Below, in pieces: positions 24,797 to 32,849 of a DNA stretch of 35,397 nucleotides. Where the stretch lies: positions 1 to 35,397 of the forward strand of contig CALVSB010000014.1 in the NCBI GenBank assembly GCA_944358895.1, given 5' to 3'. Made by a program: the position numbers and the translations under genes. Origin of the DNA: an uncultured Bacilli bacterium (GTDB lineage: Bacteria > Bacillota_I > Bacilli_A > RFN20 > CAG-826). The notes below the pieces were generated by a model, which did no database searches, had not been told where the DNA came from, and saw nothing but the letters and a program-made list of their open reading frames with translations. The first letter of the stretch is position 1, and each line of letters opens with the position of its first letter.

Positions 24797-26737
24797 ATGC
24801 CAAAATCTGATCGTTTTATCGTCCTTGCTTCGCTCATTGCCGCTTTCGGGTTGGCTTCCTGCGGATCGGGAACGAATTCGAGTTCGGAAACGCCGGTCGT
24901 TTCCACTTCGGAATCGCTTGCTTCCTCGGAAGCGGGCGAGTCTTTGCCTTTCGATGAGCTTCCAAGCGAAGCCAGTGGAAATGTTTCCGATGCCTTCCCC
25001 AACATCTCGCCTATCACGTCGAAGCTCGACATGGAGCCGACGAGCGTTTACCTCCCTTCGACCAAGGAAGAGATCAACGGCATCGATAGCCTTTCCCGCC
25101 TTCCCGATGTCGTCATTCTCAATATCGACGACAAGATCAATATCATCGATAGCGAAGGGGCGGTCGTTTCTGACTTCGCTGCCTACTTCAACGAGAAATT
25201 GGCGGACAAGGTAATTCCGGCCGTTCGGATCGATACGCTAGAACTTCTCTACCAATATCTTTCCTACATTCGTGGCACTCTCTACGTCGCCGACTCCTAC
25301 ATCGTTTCCTCCAATCTCGAGGTTCTTCTCCAAGCCAGCAAGGATCCCTTGGCTTCCCGCTGTTCGCTCGCCTATGACGCCACGGCAGCTAAGCTCGAGA
25401 ACGACGATGACTACTACCTCATCGAGGCCGCTTCCACCGCCGTCAACGCCCAGGTCGTCATCCTTGACGAGAACAATGCTAATCTCAGGGAAGCGGTTGA
25501 ATGGTTCAATGCCCGTTTTAAGTGCCCGTGGGTAAAGGCCAGTGATGGAACGATCGGCCGCGCCATCCTATCCGGCGCCTATGGCGTCATGACGAACGAC
25601 GTGGAAACCTTCTACTCCTCAATTCAAAACTTCCCTATCGACGGAACGACCCGCAAGCCGTTCCTCGCTGCCCACCGCGGCCTTACGACCTACGGCATCT
25701 ACAACGAAAACTCCCTTCCGGCCATCACGGATGCCTACATGTTTGGAGCCACTCACGTCGAAATCGACCTGCAAATCACCAAAGACAACGTCGTGGTGGT
25801 CTGCCATGACGACTCGCCGGCTTATTTTTCCGACGAAGTTCCTTCCACTTCGGTTCGTTTCATCGATAACAATTGGGATGACCTAAAAGACTACAATCTA
25901 ACCGACAACGGGGTGTCCGTCGGTAACAAAGTCCCGACTCTCGAAGAAGCCCTCACGGCCCTCAAGGGAACCCCGACCATCGCCATGCTCGAGATGAAGA
26001 TCGACTGGTGCTCCGACAAGGCTTTGGCTAAGGAACCGCTCAAGATCGTCGAGGAAATCGTCCGCAAAACCGGTATGGAAAAGCAGGTTCTAGGAATTAC
26101 ATACTATCCGCCTTTCGCCCAGCAGGCGCGGGAAGCCTCCCCGTGGATGCCGATTGCCACCATCGGTTATGGCCCCTCCTACAATCTGGAATACGTCTCT
26201 TCCGAAGATCCTCAGGGAGCCATCAACTACTTTCACAAATACCAATGGGCCCTCGACTATTCTTCAGCCGGCACCCTCTACTCGAATGCCGACGATTTCG
26301 TCGCCCGGGGCTTCACCATCAATTCCTACACCTTCAATGATCTGACCCATTTCAAGAGCCCGATCAACATTGCCACGACCAACAAGGCCGAGGATGCCAG
26401 CAACTGCGTGGCCGAGCTCAATCCAGAAACATACTTGACAGTCGACAACGCGGCCGAAATTCCCGCCAGTTCAACTATCAAGGCCACCACCTATTCCCAC
26501 AACTCCAAGGACGTCACGGCCAACCTCACCATCATCGAAGGGAACGTCGAGACCGATCCCTATTTGACCGCCACCTACAGCTACACCGATTCGCGTAGCG
26601 GCAAGGGCATCTACAGCGAGCCGGTCACCATCGCCAACCTGGCTCTCGGGGCTTCGGCTACCGACGAGACCGAATATAAGGAAAAGCCCGGGATCGAACT
26701 CCCGGGCATTCTCCAAAGCGCCGTTTACGGAGCCTGA
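24797..26737 (+). CDS. Glycerophosphodiester phosphodiesterase (GDPD) lipoprotein with an extra N-terminal domain
   Basis: 646 residues, lipobox LASC (Cys22) and a Ser/Glu-rich linker, so exported and lipid-anchored. The GDPD barrel (about 285-530) has the catalytic pair AAHRG (His293, Arg294), EN (304-305), VEID (Glu322, Asp324) and CHDD (His337, Asp338). Residues about 100-270 look like a second, degenerate barrel half, ending in GAYGVMTND like the ...TDxP end of GDPD domains but lacking the HRG motif. A beta-rich tail (about 545-646) may be a binding domain. GDPDs release glycerol 3-phosphate from glycerophosphodiesters, including teichoic-acid and glycerophosphate-decorated glycans. GGAGG precedes the start. 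The stop abuts the stop of the convergent gene with no gap. Confidence 0.85.
   Translation: MPKSDRFIVLASLIAAFGLASCGSGTNSSSETPVVSTSESLASSEAGESLPFDELPSEASGNVSDAFPNISPITSKLDMEPTSVYLPSTKEEINGIDSLSRLPDVVILNIDDKINIIDSEGAVVSDFAAYFNEKLADKVIPAVRIDTLELLYQYLSYIRGTLYVADSYIVSSNLEVLLQASKDPLASRCSLAYDATAAKLENDDDYYLIEAASTAVNAQVVILDENNANLREAVEWFNARFKCPWVKASDGTIGRAILSGAYGVMTNDVETFYSSIQNFPIDGTTRKPFLAAHRGLTTYGIYNENSLPAITDAYMFGATHVEIDLQITKDNVVVVCHDDSPAYFSDEVPSTSVRFIDNNWDDLKDYNLTDNGVSVGNKVPTLEEALTALKGTPTIAMLEMKIDWCSDKALAKEPLKIVEEIVRKTGMEKQVLGITYYPPFAQQAREASPWMPIATIGYGPSYNLEYVSSEDPQGAINYFHKYQWALDYSSAGTLYSNADDFVARGFTINSYTFNDLTHFKSPINIATTNKAEDASNCVAELNPETYLTVDNAAEIPASSTIKATTYSHNSKDVTANLTIIEGNVETDPYLTATYSYTDSRSGKGIYSEPVTIANLALGASATDETEYKEKPGIELPGILQSAVYGA
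26678..26707 (-). terminator. Minus-strand terminator inside the 3' end of the GDPD lipoprotein gene
   Basis: Read on the minus strand, GCCCGGG, an eight-base loop and CCCGGGC (26686-26692 pairing with 26701-26707) are followed by TTTTCCTTAT. It lies just beyond the stop of the fusion gene (26738) but within the last codons of the opposite gene, so those codons serve both as protein and as terminator. Confidence 0.7.
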
Positions 26738-29719
26738 TCAATCATCGACCAGGGCGTAGCCATCCGGAAGGAAGATGGCTTCGCCCTTTTCTTTTCGCTC
26801 GTAGGTGACAAAGCGCATGCCGCCCTCGACCGGGATGTCGAAGCGGCATTTGATCGCTACCCGCTTCCCCTTCCGACGATGGACGACCTTCTTCGCCTCG
26901 TCGATGAGGTAAACGCCGCTCAGGCACTCGACGATGATATTCGCGGCAAAGGACGCAAAGCCGTGGGTCAAGGAAGCGAAATAGGAATCGTATTCCCAAA
27001 GGGTTCCGGTCCTGAGGGCCATCTTCCCGAAGTAAATCCGGGCTTCCTCGATGACTTTTTCGAACTCCCCTTCTTTAAGAAGGGCCGAGAGACGAAGATA
27101 GTAGCCGATGAACATGTTGGCCGGGAAGACCTCGTCCTCGCTCACTTTGGGGCTCCGCTTCGGTCCGAGGAGGGAGAAGACCCGTTCATAGAGTTCCGGA
27201 TCCTTTTCCTTGCTGGCAAAGCCGAAATGGAAAGCATAGTACTGGGTAACCTCGCTCACGCGGCCGGTGAGGACGAGTTTGCCTTCCTTGTTCCGCATGG
27301 CGTTGTCGTTCCACCACTTGCCGTCGTAGCCCAAGGACATGATGGCCTTGTTGAGGCCGGCCGCCCGCTCCTTCAGATAGCCGAGGCGTTCCGGGTAAAG
27401 CTCGGAAAGGGCCTCGAGCATCCTCTCGTAGAGCATGTTGGTCGGGAAATTGACCCCGCGGGTGCTCTCCAAATCGTTCGCATGGCTCCATTCGACGAAG
27501 ACGACCCCGTCGACATTCTCGAGGAAGCCTTCTTCGTCGCGGAAGCTTTCGCACCATTCGAGGAAGGGGGCGATCTTCTTGTAGGCTCCCTCTAAGTCGA
27601 GAGTCCGTTCGTTCCGCTTCTTGGCCTCGAGGAGCTCGAGGACATAGAACATCGGCCAGTTCGGGATGTAGCCTTGGTCGCCGTAGTCGCTCGGGTGGCA
27701 CATCGGGATCATCTTGGGCGGCTGGTCGCCGCGGTTGACGTAATGGGCATAGTCGTCGAGGAAGGCCTTCTCGACGGCGTTCTCCCCGGTAAGCAGGGCC
27801 TCGGCCCGGGCCGTGAAGTAGGTATCGCAAAGCCAGCCGGCCCGCTCTCTCGAGGGGCAGTCCATGAGGACGTCGACCGCGCATTGGCGGAACGATTCGC
27901 GGGCCGCCTCGAAGACGAGGCTCAGCTCGCTATCCTCTATCCGGGCCACGAGGCGAGTGGCGTCGGGGTTCTCGAGGGAAATCATTTCGAAAGCATCAGG
28001 GAGCGGCTCGACCCAGCCTTCTTCCACGAGAAGGCGGAAATACTTGCCGCTCACCGGGATGAAGCCAGTCAGCTCGTAAGTGCCCGGCGCGAGATCGTAA
28101 TGAAGGATGTTGTGCGTCCCGTTCCGCTTGAAGTCGATGCCGATGGGGCCGGGTTCTTCCGAGGTATCGGCCTCGTCATAGACAATGTCGACGACGCTAT
28201 GGTCGTAGACCCGGAGGCGGAGGACCGGGAAGCCGGTCTTGCTCTTCGTTAGGCCATAGGTCAGGAAATCGCCTTTGGAGAGGGAATTCTTGGGCGAGGC
28301 CAGGCGGTAAACGCACTGGGAAACGTAGTCGCTTGGGGCCACCTCCCAGTCTTTCTTTTCGTACATCCCGAGGAAGGGGGCATGCATCGAGCGGTCGTCA
28401 TAGACCGGAAGGGAGGAATCGATTTCGAAACGCCCACCCTCAAGAAGGGTGCCTTCGTACCTCTCGTAACGGGGATAGTGGGTCCGCCGCTCATAGAGGC
28501 TCATTTCCCCGACCTGAGCAAGGGGCTCACTCGGAAGATCGATGCTCATCCCCGGGGTCCGGAAGGCCTTGTAGGCGCCATAATCCATCCGGTAGGACTC
28601 GGAGAAAGCCCGCTGGTAAGAGAAGCGTGCCACCTTCTGAAGGCGGAAAGGCGACACGTAAACGCGGTCATCCGTCGAGGTTTTGCGAAGGATATTGCCC
28701 CGTTCGTCGTAGATTCGGTAGAAAAGGAAAGGCTTTTCGTTCACCCGTTCGTAGCCTTTCGCGTTGCTGCCGGTCAGGAAGATAGAGAGGCGCCGGGGGC
28801 CGCTTCCTTTTAGGAGGGCCTCATCGACGTAGAAACGCCCCTTGGCTCCCCGTTCGGGACCGTAGAGGAGGAAATCCCCGTTCAGGAAGCACTGGTATTC
28901 GCTCGCCCCGGCGATTTCGAGGAGGCGGGCATCCTCCGGGAGGTCGATGGCCATGGCGAGCGAGCCGTTCATCGTGTTCTCGATAGAGGATGGATAGTAG
29001 CCAATCTCTTTTCTTTCCCCCGCTATGAAGGGCCGGAAATTCTCGAAGGTCACGGCATCGCTATGCGCCAACGAGTATTCGAGCTGCCCTTCGTTCCGGA
29101 TGGTCCAGGAAAGGACCTTGCCGCCTTTAGAACGGTAGTTTTTGATCTTGGGATCCTCGAGGAGAGGATAGGCGACATCGAGGAAATCGAACTTGGCGAA
29201 GTCCTCTTCGGTCATCTTCGGAAGCTCGTCGCCGCCGATGAGGGCCGAAATCGGCTCATGGCCGCGGCCATAGGCGAGAAGCGCCTCTTGGTTGAAGGAA
29301 ATGATTGCCGTCGGCCCTTGGTAAGAGGTGAGGACCTCTTTCACCTTATGGGCCAGTTCCGGGCCATTGCCTTTATAGGCTTTGAGCTCGATGACGATCG
29401 GCACCGCCCCATCGACCATGGTGAGAAGTTCCTGGAGGGTGAGAAGGGGCGACCCGTCCGGGAAGCGGTAACGGGAAATCTCCTCTTCGCCCATGTCTTC
29501 GATCACGCCCTTTTCGCCCGCTTGGTAGATGAGGTCATGGTCGTGGTTGAGATAAAGCTTTCCGTCTTTTGCAAGATGGACATCGGTTTCGAAGGGATAG
29601 CCCCACTCCTTGGCCAAGCGGAAGGCCAAGGGGGAATTCTGGTAAGCCAAAGGACCGTGGAGGCCCCGATGGGCCACCCCGCGTTCCCGCAAGATATCGA
29701 ATAGTCGCTGAACGTCCAT
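26738..29719 (-). CDS. Fusion protein: N-terminal GDPD and C-terminal GH78-like rhamnosidase module
   Basis: 993 residues from the ATG at 29719, preceded by AGGAG; an upstream extension of the frame would overlap the next gene and is rejected. Residues 1-235 are a GDPD with HRG (His17, Arg18), PFETD (Glu44, Asp46), HDHD (His59) and IELK (Glu111). Residues about 240-600 are beta-sandwich-like. Residues about 605-935 form an (alpha/alpha)6 barrel with the GH78 signature DCPSRERAGW (620-629, acid candidate Glu625) and GTLWEY (base candidate Glu909), closed by a short beta domain. No signal peptide or membrane segment is seen, so it is cytoplasmic. One polypeptide could remove both a glycerophosphate group and an alpha-L-rhamnose from an imported oligosaccharide. 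I know of no characterised protein with this pairing. Its promoter carries an AAGCGCCT variant of the shared operator. Confidence 0.82.
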   Translation of the reverse strand: MDVQRLFDILRERGVAHRGLHGPLAYQNSPLAFRLAKEWGYPFETDVHLAKDGKLYLNHDHDLIYQAGEKGVIEDMGEEEISRYRFPDGSPLLTLQELLTMVDGAVPIVIELKAYKGNGPELAHKVKEVLTSYQGPTAIISFNQEALLAYGRGHEPISALIGGDELPKMTEEDFAKFDFLDVAYPLLEDPKIKNYRSKGGKVLSWTIRNEGQLEYSLAHSDAVTFENFRPFIAGERKEIGYYPSSIENTMNGSLAMAIDLPEDARLLEIAGASEYQCFLNGDFLLYGPERGAKGRFYVDEALLKGSGPRRLSIFLTGSNAKGYERVNEKPFLFYRIYDERGNILRKTSTDDRVYVSPFRLQKVARFSYQRAFSESYRMDYGAYKAFRTPGMSIDLPSEPLAQVGEMSLYERRTHYPRYERYEGTLLEGGRFEIDSSLPVYDDRSMHAPFLGMYEKKDWEVAPSDYVSQCVYRLASPKNSLSKGDFLTYGLTKSKTGFPVLRLRVYDHSVVDIVYDEADTSEEPGPIGIDFKRNGTHNILHYDLAPGTYELTGFIPVSGKYFRLLVEEGWVEPLPDAFEMISLENPDATRLVARIEDSELSLVFEAARESFRQCAVDVLMDCPSRERAGWLCDTYFTARAEALLTGENAVEKAFLDDYAHYVNRGDQPPKMIPMCHPSDYGDQGYIPNWPMFYVLELLEAKKRNERTLDLEGAYKKIAPFLEWCESFRDEEGFLENVDGVVFVEWSHANDLESTRGVNFPTNMLYERMLEALSELYPERLGYLKERAAGLNKAIMSLGYDGKWWNDNAMRNKEGKLVLTGRVSEVTQYYAFHFGFASKEKDPELYERVFSLLGPKRSPKVSEDEVFPANMFIGYYLRLSALLKEGEFEKVIEEARIYFGKMALRTGTLWEYDSYFASLTHGFASFAANIIVECLSGVYLIDEAKKVVHRRKGKRVAIKCRFDIPVEGGMRFVTYERKEKGEAIFLPDGYALVDD

Positions 29720-29728
29720 AGTGCTTCT

Positions 29729-29763
29729 CCTAAGCGCCTTTAGTATAGGTCTTTGCCCGCGGT
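29729..29763 (-). promoter_or_regulatory. Promoter and operator of the fusion gene
   Basis: On the minus strand TTTGTC precedes TATACT (29742-29747) by 15-16 bases, and TAAAGGCGCTTAGG (29729-29742) follows directly, before AGGAG and the ATG. The arrangement -10, operator, ribosome-binding site is the same as in the main operon promoter, with one mismatch in the palindrome core (AAGCGCCT). Confidence 0.5.
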
Positions 29764-29903
29764 GACAAAGGGCGGCGCGCGAAGACGAAAAGTAAGCAAA
29801 ACCGCGCGCGGAGCCTCCAGCGCGGAAAAAAGCGCTGAAACAAGTCAAAAAAGGCGAACCTCCTTGGCTCAGCTCATCTATAATCAACTTCGGAGGAATC
29901 ATC

Positions 29904-30500
29904 ATGGCAACCAACAAAACAACCACTACCAAAACAAGCAAAACCCGTCGGGTGAGCCTGGCCCAGATCATGTTTCTGATCGCCGGCCTCTGCCTGCTCG
30001 TGAAGTACATTCTGCAGAACCCGATCAGCACGGCCGGCGTCTTCCAGTTCGTCGGTTCCCTAATCGTCACCATCGTCCTCGTCGGCTTCTACGTCCTCTT
30101 CGTCTTCGGCCTGCCCGGCTATAACGGAGCTTGGAAGACGCTTGCCCCGATCGTCCTCATCCTGGCCATTTGCGGGCAATACTCGCTGAATTTCGGGAAT
30201 GCCGACGTCACCTCGGCCATCAATAGCATTGCCTCGATCGTCTGGGTCGTCATTCTCGTCTCCCTCTTTGTCTTCGTCTTCATCCACAAGAAGTGGCTCG
30301 GCATGATCGCCTCGGTGACCTCGCTCGTCTACGCCCTCCTGGTCATCGTTTCCTACATCGTCACGGCCATCATCACGGCCGTCAACGGCGGGGGATGGTC
30401 TTTCATGCCCTTCCTGCAGGCCGTGCTGCTCGCCGCCGGCCTTGGCCTTACGGGCGCCGGGCTTTGGATCGGGCTCCGCCACCGCGACTGGATCAACTAG
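29904..30500 (+). CDS. Six-helix membrane protein of unknown function
   Basis: 198 residues. A short basic Thr/Lys-rich N-terminus (1-17) is followed by about six membrane helices (18-36, 44-70, 80-92, 108-127, 131-158, 168-188) and a basic C-terminal tail (LRHRDWIN). I recognise no family. A consensus -10 TATAAT (29879-29884) and a CGGAGG ribosome-binding site precede it, and a strong terminator follows, so it is a single-gene unit. It is divergent from the fusion gene; an AAGCGCTG sequence (29830-29837) lies between them, but a link to the rhamnose locus is not shown. Confidence 0.75.
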   Translation: MATNKTTTTKTSKTRRVSLAQIMFLIAGLCLLVKYILQNPISTAGVFQFVGSLIVTIVLVGFYVLFVFGLPGYNGAWKTLAPIVLILAICGQYSLNFGNADVTSAINSIASIVWVVILVSLFVFVFIHKKWLGMIASVTSLVYALLVIVSYIVTAIITAVNGGGWSFMPFLQAVLLAAGLGLTGAGLWIGLRHRDWIN

Positions 30501-30513
30501 GAAAGGCAACAAG

Positions 30514-30539
30514 AAAAGCTCCCGGCCGGGAGCTTTTTT
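30514..30539. terminator. Terminator between the two small membrane-protein genes
   Basis: AAAAGCTCCCGG and CCGGGAGCTTTT form a perfect 12-base-pair inverted repeat (30514-30537) ending in TTTTTT on the plus strand. It is 13 bases after the upstream stop and also lies beyond the stop of the convergent gene, so it can serve both. Confidence 0.9.
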
Positions 30540-30566
30540 CATAATGCTTCGAAAACGCTATTTGAA

Positions 30567-30950
30567 TCAGAGCTTTTCGTCTTCGTCCGCCATCCCGTCG
30601 AGCCGATAGCCGCACTTCGGGCAATAGACGTCGGAAGGCTCTACTTCTTCCCCGCACCGCGGGCATTTCCGAGCCGATAGCGAGGTTGGAATCGGCGGCA
30701 AATCCGGATAGCCGATCCCGCCTTTGCTTTCGCCCGTATAGTTCCTTCCGGCCTTCCGGTTGCGCGATTGGTAAATGCCGCTCATAACGAGACCCGCGGC
30801 AAAGAGGCAGAAGCCGGTCATCGATATGGCCATCGACACCGAGACGTCTCCGAAAGGACCACCGACGAACATCCCAAGAGGGATGCCGGCGGCGAAGAGG
30901 ATGAACCCGACGACCGAGAGGACGATAGAAATGATTTTCAGGGCTTTCAT
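30567..30950 (-). CDS. Small membrane protein with C-terminal zinc ribbon
   Basis: 127 residues from the ATG at 30950: two hydrophobic segments (about 5-30 and 36-60), a polar linker and a zinc ribbon with CPRCG and CPKCGYR (about 94-117), ending in an acidic tail. Such zinc-ribbon membrane proteins are common in Firmicutes and have no general function assigned. The longer frame from 31013 would run through the fucO terminator and is rejected. A perfect TATAAT lies seven bases before the ATG with no Shine-Dalgarno sequence, which suggests a leaderless mRNA. Confidence 0.72.
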   Translation of the reverse strand: MKALKIISIVLSVVGFILFAAGIPLGMFVGGPFGDVSVSMAISMTGFCLFAAGLVMSGIYQSRNRKAGRNYTGESKGGIGYPDLPPIPTSLSARKCPRCGEEVEPSDVYCPKCGYRLDGMADEDEKL

Positions 30951-30957
30951 GTCTTTT

Positions 30958-30963
30958 ATTATA
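30958..30963 (-). promoter_or_regulatory. Perfect -10 box seven bases before a start codon
   Basis: TATAAT followed by AAAAGAC and ATG on the minus strand. Transcription would be expected to start at or within a base of the start codon. The -35 region is weak. Confidence 0.55.
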
Positions 30964-30971
30964 CCTAGATA

Positions 30972-31001
30972 GGAAAGGAAAAGCCCCGGTTGCCCGGGGC
31001 T
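30972..31001 (-). terminator. Terminator of fucO
   Basis: On the minus strand AGCCCCGG, a four-base loop and CCGGGGCT are followed by TTTTCCTTTCC. The hairpin lies about 25 bases beyond the fucO stop. Confidence 0.82.
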
Positions 31002-31024
31002 CAGCTTGGCCAATGAGGCTTCCC

Positions 31025-32173
31025 TTACATGAGGGAGCGGTAAAGGGCGATGACCTCTTCCTTGGTCGGGGTCCGGGGGTTGCCCGGCATGCAGGCATCG
31101 GCCATGGCCGAATCGGCAAGGAAGGAAAGGTCTTCTTCCTTGACGATGCCCTTGAGGGAGGTCGGGATGCCGACGTCGATCGAGAGCTGCTGGACCGCGT
31201 CGATGGCGGCCTTCCGGTATTCTTCCTGACTCATCTTCTCGACGCCTTCGACGCCCATCGCCTTGGCGAGTTCGCGGTACTTCTCGCCGGTGTACTCGGC
31301 GTTGTACTTCATGCCGGTCGGGAGAAGGATCGAGCAGGCGACCCCGTGCGGGGTGTCATAGAGGGCGCTGAGCGGGTGGGCCATCGAGTGGACGATGCCG
31401 AGGCCGACGTTGGAGAAGCCCATGCCGGCGACGTATTCGGCGAGAGCCATGCCTTCCCGGCCTTCCTTCTCGCCCTTGTAGGCGGAACGGAGGTTCTGGG
31501 AGACAAGCTTGATGGCCTCGAGGTGGAGGCAGTCGCTCAGCTCCCAGGCGCCCTTGGTGATGAGGCCTTCGATGGCGTGGGTCATGGCGTCCATGCCGGT
31601 GGCGGCCGTGAGGCCCTTCGGCATCGTGGACATCATGAGCGGGTCGACGAAGGCGACGATCGGCATGTCGTGCGGGTCGACGCAGACGAACTTCCGGTGC
31701 TTCTCTTCGTCGGTGATGACGTAGTTGATCGTGACTTCCGCCGCGGTGCCGGCCGTCGTCGGGACGGCGAAGATCGGGACGCAGGGATTCTTGGTCGGGG
31801 CCACGCCCTCGAGGCTCCGGACGTCGGCGAACTCAGGGTTGGCGACGATGATGCCGATGGCCTTGGCCGTATCCATCGAGGAACCGCCGCCGATGGCGAC
31901 GATGTAGTCGGCCGAGGCATTCTGGAAGGCCTTGACGCCTTCCTTGACGTTCTCGATCGTTGGGTTCGGCTTGATGCCGTCGTAGACTTCGTAGGCGAGC
32001 TTGTTATCTTCGAGCAGCTTCGTCACGTGATCGATGACCTTGAACTTGACGAGGTCCGGATCGGTGCAGACGAGCGCCTTCTTGAAATGATGGGCTTTCG
32101 CTTCCACCGGGATGGAGTCGATGGCTCCATAGCCATGGTAGGAAACGGGGTTTAGACAGAAACGGTTGGCCAT
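31025..32173 (-). CDS. fucO: Lactaldehyde reductase (1,2-propanediol oxidoreductase), iron-dependent
   Basis: Reduces L-lactaldehyde to (S)-1,2-propanediol with NADH, disposing of the aldehyde made by RhaD. It is a 382-residue group III (iron-containing) alcohol dehydrogenase that closely resembles E. coli FucO along its whole length: the N-terminus MANRFCLN, GGGSSMDTAKAIGII, FADVRSLEG, PTTAGTAAEVTINYVITDEE, and the iron-ligand region GMDAMTHAIEG and HSMAHPLSALYDTPHG. It is a single-gene unit 8 kb from the rha operon but has the best copy of the shared AAGCGCTT operator, overlapping its TATAAT. It has a strong AAGGAGG ribosome-binding site. Confidence 0.95.
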   Translation of the reverse strand: MANRFCLNPVSYHGYGAIDSIPVEAKAHHFKKALVCTDPDLVKFKVIDHVTKLLEDNKLAYEVYDGIKPNPTIENVKEGVKAFQNASADYIVAIGGGSSMDTAKAIGIIVANPEFADVRSLEGVAPTKNPCVPIFAVPTTAGTAAEVTINYVITDEEKHRKFVCVDPHDMPIVAFVDPLMMSTMPKGLTAATGMDAMTHAIEGLITKGAWELSDCLHLEAIKLVSQNLRSAYKGEKEGREGMALAEYVAGMGFSNVGLGIVHSMAHPLSALYDTPHGVACSILLPTGMKYNAEYTGEKYRELAKAMGVEGVEKMSQEEYRKAAIDAVQQLSIDVGIPTSLKGIVKEEDLSFLADSAMADACMPGNPRTPTKEEVIALYRSLM

Positions 32174-32203
32174 TTGAAAATTTCCTCCTTGCTAACCGTG
32201 GAG

Positions 32204-32220
32204 ATTATAAAGCGCTTACA
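32204..32220 (-). promoter_or_regulatory. fucO -10 box overlapping an AAGCGCTT operator
   Basis: On the minus strand TGTAAGCGCTTTATAAT combines a cre/LacI-type palindrome (32207-32220) with a consensus -10 TATAAT (32204-32209). A protein bound here would occlude RNA polymerase. Confidence 0.65.
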
Positions 32221-32282
32221 TTGGCGGTTGTGAGCAACTTTCATGCGCATCGCGCAATCTTCTTCTCTCCTTGGGAGAGGGA

Positions 32283-32849
32283 TCATTTTTCCTCGATAGC
32301 CCTTAGGAAAGGGGCGAAAGTCGAAGACGGCAGGTCTTGCGGGTCACTTGAATATCCGGCCGTCTTCTCGAGCATGAGAAGATAGGCCCTGCGGTCATAG
32401 GCTTGGTAGATCGCTCTTAGCTGGGCCTTGGAAGCCCGGTAGACTCCTCTCATCTTGGGGAAACAGCGATGAATGAGGGGACTATAGCCGGCTTTGTCGC
32501 TGGCATCCATGACCTCGTCGGTAAAAGGGGCCAAGAGGAGTTGGAGGCTATTGGGGTTATTGAAAAGAGCCTCCTTCTTTGGGAAGTAGCCGAGGATGGA
32601 GGAAAGCTTTTTCGTCGCCGTCTTGTAGCAATCGGTCTTCCAGTTGTCGACGTCGAGCAGGCAGATGACCTCGTCGTAGGAGAGGTCGCGGTAATAGGCA
32701 TCGAAAAGGGAGGGGATGTTCCCTACTCCTTCGGCGTTCACCACTTCAAGCTCGAAACCGGACTGGATGTCTCCGAAGTCATTCACGATCTTGAGGAAAT
32801 TGACTTCCTCGTTTCCCTCGACAATGAGGGCGAGACGGTAATCAGCCAT
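32283..32849 (-). CDS. TOPRIM-like protein (RloB/OLD-nuclease type), partner of the ATPase
   Basis: 188 residues from the ATG at 32849, which overlaps the stop of the ATPase gene by eight bases. An earlier in-frame start lies within that gene and is rejected. A TOPRIM-like pattern is seen: ALIVEGNEE (Glu11) near the N-terminus and ICLLDVDNW (Asp66, Asp68) as the DxD element, in the spacing of RloB/DUF4276/DUF4435-like proteins that accompany ABC-type ATPases. Such pairs (RloAB, and the PARIS and OLD-related systems) act or are suspected to act in phage defence, with the TOPRIM protein as effector nuclease. The family is inferred; the protein is short and no exact family match can be confirmed here. 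Confidence 0.62.
   Translation of the reverse strand: MADYRLALIVEGNEEVNFLKIVNDFGDIQSGFELEVVNAEGVGNIPSLFDAYYRDLSYDEVICLLDVDNWKTDCYKTATKKLSSILGYFPKKEALFNNPNSLQLLLAPFTDEVMDASDKAGYSPLIHRCFPKMRGVYRASKAQLRAIYQAYDRRAYLLMLEKTAGYSSDPQDLPSSTFAPFLRAIEEK

Noticed and set aside
29720..30073. Upstream extension of the GDPD-GH78 frame to an ATG at 30073
   Set aside because: It would overlap the divergent membrane-protein gene and cross the promoter. The ATG at 29719 has a proper AGGAG site and starts the GDPD domain normally.
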